This document shows, in pieces, positions 11,540-19,095 of a DNA stretch of 64,000 nt. Numbering within the stretch: position 1 is the stretch's first letter; every line of letters begins with the position of its first letter. The stretch is taken from positions 85,246,909-85,310,908 of the forward strand of contig OY970820.1 in the NCBI GenBank assembly GCA_963853835.1. Reading direction: 5' to 3'. The notes beneath the pieces are model-generated. The model saw only the letters and a list, made by a program, of their open reading frames with translations, was not told the origin of the DNA and searched no databases. The translations under genes were made by a program, and so were the position numbers. This stretch comes from Calendula officinalis (lineage: Eukaryota; Streptophyta; Magnoliopsida; Asterales; Asteraceae).

Positions 11540-14500
11540 TTACTTCTTCTTTTTCTTTTCTTCCAACAACTTTGCTCTTTTCTTATCACCTTCTAAAGTC
11601 TGTTGGTTCCTTTTATTCCTTTGTGCAATGATATATTTGCTGATTCTTTTAACAAATTCATTCAATTTGTTTTGGAGCATCACAGCATCATGTGGTTTAA
11701 TAAAATTCATGCACCATAGTTGATAGAGAGTCTTCTCAGAATGAGGATACTCTTTCTCATAAAGGAATAAGTCACATTTCTTACTTGTATATTCAAAGAA
11801 GTACATGTTGACAGTTGGTAGCACATTCCAAGCTTGAACATTTTCTGAATCTGTGTACTTCTCTGGATAATTTTCTGGATAGAAAGCAGCATCAATCATT
11901 TCAGTAAGATAACCTGCAGCTGAATTCTTCCAGTTCTTCTTAGTCATTCTTGGTTTACCAATGATCAACATCTTAATAATGTCACTTCTGGTTAGGGACA
12001 TGACCAAAGGTTTCCAAGCTCTGAATCTTTGAGTGACCTTATCTTCTCTTATAATCTCAATCATATCATCTATGTACCTCCAGTTGATGATTGGATTATT
12101 TTGTAGGGGAGCAATGGGGAGATCATGAACTTGAACCATTTGTAATTTTTTATTTGGTTGATCAAGTTCTGAAGCAATTGTCTTTCTTTTCTTTGATGTT
12201 TGAGAGGATACACCAGATGATTCTCCAGATATTGTTTTTCTTTCTTTCATTTCTTTGGAGTCTATCTGTTCAAGTTTAGTGGTGTACTTCTCATTACTAT
12301 CTTGCTCAGTAAGATCCTTCTTCTTCTCTACACAGTACTTTTCAATTAAATTGATCAGCTTCATTCTTCCAAATGCCTTTGTGTTATACCCTTTTGATTT
12401 TAAGAATGTGATCATTTCTTTCTTTTTCTCTGCAAATTGTTCTGGCATATCAGCCTTTTGCTCTTTGCATTCTTGTACTTGTGCTTCAAGAAGTTCTATT
12501 GTTTCATGTTCAAGTTGCCTAAATTTTTTCAGTTCTCTTCTTTGTAATTCCTTTCTTGTTTCAGCAACTTGTTTAGATTTGATCTTCTGTTGAAATTGTG
12601 GCAGTTTTGATATATCTGCTATATCTGCCAATTTGATTTCTGTGAAAGGTTGTCTCAATATTCTAGCCCTTTCTGCTAATCTTTTGTTTTCATTTGCTAG
12701 AGAGACTTCAACCTTCTTTAAATATTTTGCTCTCTTTACCTTCCACCTATCCTGTTTGGCTGATTTGGCATAATTGATTTTGTTGACAATTTCATGACCT
12801 TGTGCTCTGTTGGGTTGGTCTTCATCAGCAACTTCTTTTCCCTTTCCTATGTAATTGTCTTTCTTCATATTTGGTTCAGATTCAATAACAAATTTGGGAC
12901 CATAGTAGTGTATCTGAGATATGGGAAGTATTTTAGGATGTGGAGGCAGGGAGCATTCATCAACTTCTAACCAGTTGATATCATCATCAATATCTTTTAC
13001 CACCATTTGTGTTGTTGTTGTTCTTTTTGGAGATGGTGGAAGTATCACTGTAGGCTCTAGTAGTGGTGGCAGCTCAATAATGTCATCAGTAGTAACTAAG
13101 GTAGTTACTACTGGTATGTCTTCAGAGATTACTACTGATAGGTCATCAGTAGTGTTTGCTGCCTTTTCTTCATTTACTACTGCTGTTATATCAGTAGTAG
13201 GAGTTACTACTGGTATGTCTTTTTCAGCTTGTTCTTTAGTAGGAGCAGTAGTAATTGGCTCTTCTTCTGTAATCATCATCTCTGGGCCTTCATCAACTTC
13301 TGTTTCTTTTAAATTCAAGAGGGAGGAAGCTGCTGCTGCAATGGATTCATCAATCATTGTCTGTATGTTATCCTTCTCCCCCTTAGTGAGCTCAACTGGA
13401 GGAGCCTCACTATCATCAATCCTCTTTTTCAATTTTCTGATAAGCTTTGATTGTTGATGAAGCCTAAGTTCATATTGTCTCATTCTTTTGTTGATGATAT
13501 TGACATTTCTTTTCATAGCAGCCATAGTTTTTCCTTGATTTGTTTGGTAATAAAGACAATCTTGTACAGTGGATTCCAAGGAATCCACTTTAGCCGTCAA
13601 TTGTTGGATTTTAATACTGCCCTCACTCCATCTAGCAAGATCATCGGGCTTACTAACAGGTACATTGGTTTTAAGGTTTTCCTTCCTTTCCATCAATTTC
13701 ACAGATCTGCCCTCATCACTGCTTGGTGAGTCATTGGGTCTTTTAGACATTCTCTTCTTCCTAGAAGAAGCAGAGATGCCCCCCCTTGTGGTTTCTTGGC
13801 ACCGGGGTCCTTTGAGTAACTCCTCAAATGAGTCATCACTCAAAGTTGCCGAGGTTTGGGTCCTAATGATGTTTTCACTGTCCTGTGCACCCACCTTTGG
13901 GGCATCAGTAGTGAAAGCCCTCCCCTCATGTCCTCTCTCCTCCTTGGAGGACAACTCTTTGAGCCTGGGGTGTGACTCGATTTGTCCCCTGGTGTCCTTT
14001 AAAGATTTCTTTCTTTTATAGATTGTAGATATATGTTTGGTTTTGTCTGGTAGGTCTTCTACAGAGTGAAGAGTAGCACTCTGCAGATTTATATCAAGTT
14101 CCTGGGACACATTCAGGACTTCTGTTTGAGTTGGTGATTGAGTGGCTATATGGGGTGGTGTTTGGGCTGTATTTGGGGGTGATGGAGTGGGTTGAGGTTC
14201 AACTTGGGTTGTAGCAATGGTTGAACCTTCTCCAATATTGGGTTGATCTTTGATCATGTTTGGAAACAAAGGGGTTTCCTTCCCTGAAAATTTAAATTGT
14301 TTTCTCATATTTGAGAAAACTTTCTTGTTCAACTCAGGTAATACAAAAATGTTTTTAGGAGTTGACAAGTTTTGTAATTCACAGTTTATGATATGTTGTA
14401 GAAATCTGGGATACATTAAAAATTTAGAAGAACTAAGATTTCCCAACATACCATCAAAAATCATATTAGAAAAATTGAATACTTGGTCTGTGCATAAACA

Positions 14501-15016
14501 TACAACAGCAGATGCTATTGCCTTGTTAAACTCATTCCAAGTACTTCTTTTAGGAGAAATACAATGCTGAATGGTATGAACCAGAAATTTCCATTGTGGG
14601 GATAGAAGGCCTTTTTGAAAAGTTACAATATTAAGTCTGCCTTCATACCCCATTTTATTTAAAGTATCAGCAATGTATTCCTTAGGAAGAGTATACATAC
14701 CTGAATCATCATGAAGTTGTAGATGATGTCTGATTGATTGTTCAGTTACAGTGATGTACTTTCCATCTACTTTCGATTTTATCATTGATGATGTGGTTCC
14801 TTCTGTTCGCTCAGCATTGGTCCAGAAATCCACCAAGTGCTGTTGATATGCCTTCGGCTTTACAGTTAAGGCAAACTGTATATACGAATTTCTCAAGAAT
14901 TTTACGATTGGACGGAAATCTTTTGTTCCGTCGGGATTTTTTAAAAATGCAACCATGTTGTGAAATTCTGAGTATCTGAGATCGGTTTGCACATCGAGAG
15001 CTTGTAAAGTTGCCAT
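11540..15016 (-). CDS. Third ORF of the Sirevirus-like element, function unknown
   Basis: 1,158 codons between pol and the 3' LTR, the position of the envelope-like ORF in some Sireviruses. I see no signal peptide or transmembrane segment, so I do not call it an envelope. N-terminal residues 1 to about 250 form a conserved globular-looking region (NMVAFLKNPDGTKDF, QHLVDFW, RHHLQLHDD). A Pro/Thr-rich linker, a heptad-like coiled coil near 470-540 (LTAKVDSLEST, IRKLKKRIDD), a Val-Thr-Thr-rich acidic segment near 600-700, a long Lys/Glu helix near 790-930 and a second conserved domain from about 985 (RSDIIKMLIIGKPRMTKKNW, AWNVLPTVNMYFFE) follow. The tail is poly-Lys. The decayed sister element keeps the same N- and C-terminal domains. 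It probably has its own promoter (15073-15145). Confidence 0.88.
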   Translation of the reverse strand: MATLQALDVQTDLRYSEFHNMVAFLKNPDGTKDFRPIVKFLRNSYIQFALTVKPKAYQQHLVDFWTNAERTEGTTSSMIKSKVDGKYITVTEQSIRHHLQLHDDSGMYTLPKEYIADTLNKMGYEGRLNIVTFQKGLLSPQWKFLVHTIQHCISPKRSTWNEFNKAIASAVVCLCTDQVFNFSNMIFDGMLGNLSSSKFLMYPRFLQHIINCELQNLSTPKNIFVLPELNKKVFSNMRKQFKFSGKETPLFPNMIKDQPNIGEGSTIATTQVEPQPTPSPPNTAQTPPHIATQSPTQTEVLNVSQELDINLQSATLHSVEDLPDKTKHISTIYKRKKSLKDTRGQIESHPRLKELSSKEERGHEGRAFTTDAPKVGAQDSENIIRTQTSATLSDDSFEELLKGPRCQETTRGGISASSRKKRMSKRPNDSPSSDEGRSVKLMERKENLKTNVPVSKPDDLARWSEGSIKIQQLTAKVDSLESTVQDCLYYQTNQGKTMAAMKRNVNIINKRMRQYELRLHQQSKLIRKLKKRIDDSEAPPVELTKGEKDNIQTMIDESIAAAASSLLNLKETEVDEGPEMMITEEEPITTAPTKEQAEKDIPVVTPTTDITAVVNEEKAANTTDDLSVVISEDIPVVTTLVTTDDIIELPPLLEPTVILPPSPKRTTTTQMVVKDIDDDINWLEVDECSLPPHPKILPISQIHYYGPKFVIESEPNMKKDNYIGKGKEVADEDQPNRAQGHEIVNKINYAKSAKQDRWKVKRAKYLKKVEVSLANENKRLAERARILRQPFTEIKLADIADISKLPQFQQKIKSKQVAETRKELQRRELKKFRQLEHETIELLEAQVQECKEQKADMPEQFAEKKKEMITFLKSKGYNTKAFGRMKLINLIEKYCVEKKKDLTEQDSNEKYTTKLEQIDSKEMKERKTISGESSGVSSQTSKKRKTIASELDQPNKKLQMVQVHDLPIAPLQNNPIINWRYIDDMIEIIREDKVTQRFRAWKPLVMSLTRSDIIKMLIIGKPRMTKKNWKNSAAGYLTEMIDAAFYPENYPEKYTDSENVQAWNVLPTVNMYFFEYTSKKCDLFLYEKEYPHSEKTLYQLWCMNFIKPHDAVMLQNKLNEFVKRISKYIIAQRNKRNQQTLEGDKKRAKLLEEKKKKK

Positions 15017-15072
15017 TGTTGTTGAGATTTTGCAAGAATTTTGTTAAAGATGAAGGGTTTTTGATCGTAAAC

Positions 15073-15145
15073 TAGGGTTTATCGAAAGGTGTTTAGAGAA
15101 TCGAAGTGAAGATAATGCTAAATTAATCATCTGCCGCCTTTTATA
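15073..15145 (-). promoter_or_regulatory. Candidate internal promoter and leader of ORF3
   Basis: In element sense a TATA box (GATATAAAAGG, core 15145-15139) lies about 125 bp upstream of the ORF3 ATG at 15016. A telo-box AAACCCTA (15080-15073), a motif common near starts of plant housekeeping genes, lies between them in the expected leader. The sister element has the same order: TATA at 40196-40189, two telo-boxes, then the ATG. The function is inferred from sequence only. Confidence 0.55.
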
Positions 15146-15245
15146 TCTTTCGATTAAACCTGCAAAACTACGAAAATAGCCTTCGAATCATAACATAACG
15201 GTTATTTTCATGGAGGTTAGTTTGGTAATTGTGTTTATGAAAGAC

Positions 15246-15487
15246 CAGTAGTAAATAAGATATCAGTAGTAAAACGTCAGTAGTATCTACTAACATCAGT
15301 AATGACTGAGGATTTTGACATCAGTAGTAATTATAGACATCAGTAGTAACCATTACCACACAAGACCAGTAGTATATGTGAATACCAGTAGTACTGACTT
15401 ACCAGTAGTATCCATGTAAACCTAAAATGCACCAGTAGTAATGAACTATCAGTAGTATTTTGTGCATACACTTTCACACCAGTAGTA
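15246..15487 (-). repeat. Cluster of eleven TACTACTG motifs upstream of ORF3
   Basis: Eleven exact CAGTAGTA copies on + plus two variants (CAGTAATG near 15297, TAGTAGTA near 15497), all in the same orientation as those in the LTR. They occupy the spacer between pol and ORF3, about 100-340 bp upstream of the ORF3 TATA box in element sense. No ORF covers this stretch. Confidence 0.85.
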
Positions 15488-15564
15488 CAGCAATACTAGT
15501 AGTAAAACACTTAAGAAAATAATATTTTACAACACTAACTTTACACATAATTTTAAGTGAGATT

Positions 15565-18500
15565 TTAAGTTATTAAAATCATTCCAATACTACTGACCAA
15601 GAAGTTGAATCTTCCTACATCAAATGCTTTTGTAAAAAGATCTGCTAATTGATCATCAGTATGGATTTTAACTACTTTGATTAATTTCTTTTCATTACAA
15701 TCTCTTATAAAGTGAAATCTTATTTCAATGTGTTTAGTTTTTGAATGTTTTACTGGATTATTCACAATACTAATAGCACTTTGATTATCAATAAAAATAG
15801 GAGTTTTAAGGATAGAGATACCAAAGTCTAGAAGTTGATTTTGAATCCATAGTACTTGAGCACAGCAAGCAGATGCAGCTACATATTCTGCTTCAGCAGT
15901 AGATGTTGATACATTTGTTTGCTTCTTACATTGCCATGACACTAGTCTTGATCCAAAGAATTGACATCCACCAGTAGTGGACTTTCTATCTTGACATTCA
16001 CCTCCATAGTCACTATCTGTATAGGCTATTAGTTCAAAGGGTGAGTCATGTGGATACCATAGACCTAGTGATGGTTTGCCTTTCAAGTATCTGAATATTC
16101 TTTTGACAGCCTGCAAGTGTAGTTCTTTGGGTCTTGCTTGATATCTTGCACACACACAAACACTATACATAATGTCAGGTCTTGATGCAGTTAAGTACAT
16201 CAAAGATCCTATCATTGATCTATATAAGTGTTCATCTACATCCTCCCCCTCAACATCAGGATGTAGGTGTTTGTGTGTTTCCATTGGTGTACTAGCACTT
16301 TTACTGTCTTTCAAGTCAAACTTTTCCAAGATGTCTTTGACATATTTTGATTGATTTATCAAAATACCATCAGTTCTTTGACTGACTTGGAGTCCAAGGA
16401 AGAAGTTCATTGGACCCATGGAGCTCATCTTGAATTTAATCTGCATCAGCTCTTCAAATTCTTTGCATAATAAATCATTGGTTGATCCAAAGATGATATC
16501 ATCTACATAGATTTGTACCAGTAGTATATCATCTTTGACTTTCTTTGTAAACAATGTTTTATCAATGGCTCCTCTTTTGAAATTGTTCTTTAATAAGTAT
16601 GATGATAGTGTGTCATACCATGCTCTTGGTGCCTGATGTAGACCATATAGAGCTTTATCCAATTTAAACACATAATCACCATGTTTTGGATCTTCAAATC
16701 CTGGAGGTTGGCAAACAAAAACTTCTTCTTCAATCTTCCCATACAGGAAAGCACTCTTCACATCCATTTGATAGACTTTAAACCTTTTGAATGAAGCATA
16801 TGCTAGGAATATTCTTATTGCTTCAATTCTGGCAACAGGAGCATACACTTCATCATAGTCTATACCTTCTTCTTGAGTGTATCCTTGGGCTACAAGTCTG
16901 GCTTTATTCTTGATCACTATCCCTCTTTCATCTTTCTTGTTTCTAAAGATCCATCTTGTTCCAATGGCTCTTTTTCCTTTGGGTAGAGGTACAAGTGTCC
17001 AAACAGCTTGTAATTTAAATTGAAGGAGTTCCTCTTGCATTGCCTCAATCCAGTTTGAGTCCTTCATTGCTTGTTGGATCTTCTTTGGTTCATCCTGAGA
17101 CAGAAAGCATTCATACATACATTCATTAGCAATTAAACTAATGTTACACATATTTGCAGTTAAGCTTTTATTTAATTTGCTTCTTGTTTGAAGTGGTGAG
17201 TTAACATCACTTAGAACAAGGTCTAATGGATGGTTCTTTTGAGTCCTTGTTGTTGTAGTTTTATCAACCACTAGTTGATTTTCAAGGTTGGACTCATTTG
17301 CCTCAGGTAGTTGTTCTTCTTGAGATCCTTCATTGTCATTAGTATTTGGTTCATCATTATCTTGGTCAGAGTTACTACTGCCATCATCTTTATTGAGATC
17401 AGTAGTATTGAAGTTGTTACTGGTATCAGTAGTATCTTGAGAATCTAGGTTATAGTTGGGACCAGTAGTATTTTCAGTACTATTACTGGTACCAGTAGTA
17501 ATGGAATTACTACTGACCTCATTCTCAGAGTTACTACTGCTTTCAATATTTGAGTTCTTACTGACATCAGTATTAACTATGGGAGCAGTATCAACAACTA
17601 TGTATCTCATCTTTTCTTGACCAGTATAAACAGATGATGTTCCTTCCTTTTGATTAAGACAATTTGAATTACCTGCATTGAAATTCATATTAAAATTAAA
17701 GGATTTGGTTAGATTGTCTATGTCAAATAGCCAATCTGGACCATTTCCTTGTTCATTAGGTACATTTTCATTAAAGGATACATTGATGCTTTCTTCAATT
17801 ATCCTTAGTCTTTTGTTGAATACTCTGTATGATTTGCTTTGAGTAGAGTATCCCACAAAGATTCCATCATCAGCTTTGCAGTCAAACTTACCAATTTGTT
17901 CTCTTGTAATCAAAATAGTACAAGGACAACCAAATGATTTTAAGAAACTTATAGAAGGTTTTCTTTTATTGAAAAGTTCATATGGTGTTTTAAAGTGTGG
18001 CTTCACTATTAATACTCTGTTTTGAACATAACAAGCAGTATTAACAGCTTCTGCCCAAAAAGTAATTGGTAATTTTGAGTCTGCAAGCATTGATCTTGCT
18101 GCTTCTATGATGGTTCTATTCCTTCTTTCAGCTACACCATTTTGTTGTGGAGTTCTAGGTGAGCTGTATTGTCTGTCAATACCTTTAAGATCACAAAAGT
18201 TAATTAAGTTAGTATTTTTAAATTCTGTGCCATTATCACATCTTATGGCTTTCACTTTTTGATCAGATGTGTTTTCCAGTTTAACAATTAAGTTCTTTAT
18301 GAGTTCACTTGTTTCATCCTTTGTCCTGAGAAAGAAAACCCATGTATATCTGGAAAAGTCATCAGTAATAACAAGACAATATTGTTTCTTTCCAATACTC
18401 ATTACATTTGTAGGTCCAAAAAGGTCCATATGTAAGAGCTGTAAAGGAACAGAAATAGAGTTCACAGTTTTGGACTTATGAGAAGTCTTGTGTTGTTTAC

Positions 18501-19077
18501 CTTTTAGGCATGCAACACAGTGATGATCACACATGAATTGTTTTTGAGGAAGTCCAATGACCAGATTTCTTTTTACTAAATTATTCATGTTTTTAAAATT
18601 TGTGTGACACATCCTTCTATGCCAAAGTTCTGATTCAGTGGTGTTTGCCTTGGATATAAAACAGTTGACCTCATTTGTAGAAATGAGTTCTCCCCCTATA
18701 TCCAGGCAATACACATTGTTTCTCCTTGGGGTTCTTAAAACAACATATTTTTCATCTAAAATAAACTCAGGAGAAAGAATGATGCACTCAATGTCTGTGA
18801 ACAGAATTTTATTCTTCTTATCACATACTTGAGACACACTGACAAGATTGTATTTTAGCTCAGCTACATAAAATACATTATCAAAGGTAATTTTTCCATT
18901 AGTAACAGTACCTTTACCTGTAATCTTACCTCCTTTTGGGTTCTCACCAAAAGCCACAAATCCACCATCAAAGGACTTGAAATCTTTAAGAATTTGCAGA
19001 TTTCCAGTCATGTGCCTTGAGCATCCACTATCAATATGCCATGTTCTACCTTCTTCTGGGATCTGAATGCTCTGCAC
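15565..19077 (-). CDS. pol: Pol polyprotein of the intact Sirevirus-like element
   Basis: 1,170 codons for protease, integrase, reverse transcriptase and RNase H. Protease HIDSGCSRHMTG is near residue 17. The GAG-pre-integrase zinc region (WHRRMCHTNF, HHCVACLKGK) is near 150-200. The integrase catalytic core has DLFGP, RCDNGTEF (near 277) and PRTPQQNGVAERRNRT. Reverse transcriptase has KARLVAQGYTQEEG, QMDVKSAFLYG, ALYGLHQAPRAWY and YVDDIIFG (near 855). RNase H has TDSDYGGE, STAEAEYVAAS and DNQSA. All catalytic residues I can check are present. The open frame begins with no ATG: the codon at 19077 is GTG, just after the gag stop at 19094-19092 and in a different frame, so pol needs frameshifting, splicing or reinitiation. 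Confidence 0.95.
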   Translation of the reverse strand: MQSIQIPEEGRTWHIDSGCSRHMTGNLQILKDFKSFDGGFVAFGENPKGGKITGKGTVTNGKITFDNVFYVAELKYNLVSVSQVCDKKNKILFTDIECIILSPEFILDEKYVVLRTPRRNNVYCLDIGGELISTNEVNCFISKANTTESELWHRRMCHTNFKNMNNLVKRNLVIGLPQKQFMCDHHCVACLKGKQHKTSHKSKTVNSISVPLQLLHMDLFGPTNVMSIGKKQYCLVITDDFSRYTWVFFLRTKDETSELIKNLIVKLENTSDQKVKAIRCDNGTEFKNTNLINFCDLKGIDRQYSSPRTPQQNGVAERRNRTIIEAARSMLADSKLPITFWAEAVNTACYVQNRVLIVKPHFKTPYELFNKRKPSISFLKSFGCPCTILITREQIGKFDCKADDGIFVGYSTQSKSYRVFNKRLRIIEESINVSFNENVPNEQGNGPDWLFDIDNLTKSFNFNMNFNAGNSNCLNQKEGTSSVYTGQEKMRYIVVDTAPIVNTDVSKNSNIESSSNSENEVSSNSITTGTSNSTENTTGPNYNLDSQDTTDTSNNFNTTDLNKDDGSSNSDQDNDEPNTNDNEGSQEEQLPEANESNLENQLVVDKTTTTRTQKNHPLDLVLSDVNSPLQTRSKLNKSLTANMCNISLIANECMYECFLSQDEPKKIQQAMKDSNWIEAMQEELLQFKLQAVWTLVPLPKGKRAIGTRWIFRNKKDERGIVIKNKARLVAQGYTQEEGIDYDEVYAPVARIEAIRIFLAYASFKRFKVYQMDVKSAFLYGKIEEEVFVCQPPGFEDPKHGDYVFKLDKALYGLHQAPRAWYDTLSSYLLKNNFKRGAIDKTLFTKKVKDDILLVQIYVDDIIFGSTNDLLCKEFEELMQIKFKMSSMGPMNFFLGLQVSQRTDGILINQSKYVKDILEKFDLKDSKSASTPMETHKHLHPDVEGEDVDEHLYRSMIGSLMYLTASRPDIMYSVCVCARYQARPKELHLQAVKRIFRYLKGKPSLGLWYPHDSPFELIAYTDSDYGGECQDRKSTTGGCQFFGSRLVSWQCKKQTNVSTSTAEAEYVAASACCAQVLWIQNQLLDFGISILKTPIFIDNQSAISIVNNPVKHSKTKHIEIRFHFIRDCNEKKLIKVVKIHTDDQLADLFTKAFDVGRFNFLVSSIGMILIT

Positions 19078-19095
19078 AAGAGAGTAAAGGATTAG
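19072..19095 (-). promoter_or_regulatory. Splice-acceptor-like signal at the gag/pol junction
   Basis: In element sense the gag stop is embedded in CTAAT (19095-19091, a CTRAY branch-point match). It is followed by a pyrimidine-rich run and TGCAG (19076-19072), and pol continues open from AGC. The branch A to AG distance is about 19 nt, within the plant range. The sister element keeps TTAACTAATCC...GCAG at 44043-44020. A donor site is not identified. Confidence 0.4.

Noticed and set aside
12921..13457. 178-codon frame on + opposite ORF3
   Set aside because: It is Ser/Val/Thr-rich antisense of the Val-Thr-Thr segment of ORF3, a composition shadow with no independent support.
11540..15016. Retroviral envelope function for ORF3
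   Set aside because: No signal peptide, furin-like site or membrane helix is visible. Only its position is envelope-like.
11229..15487. Regularly recurring 8-mers suggesting a CRISPR-like array
   Set aside because: Units are too short, spacing is irregular, the host is a plant, and the copies lie within a retrotransposon.
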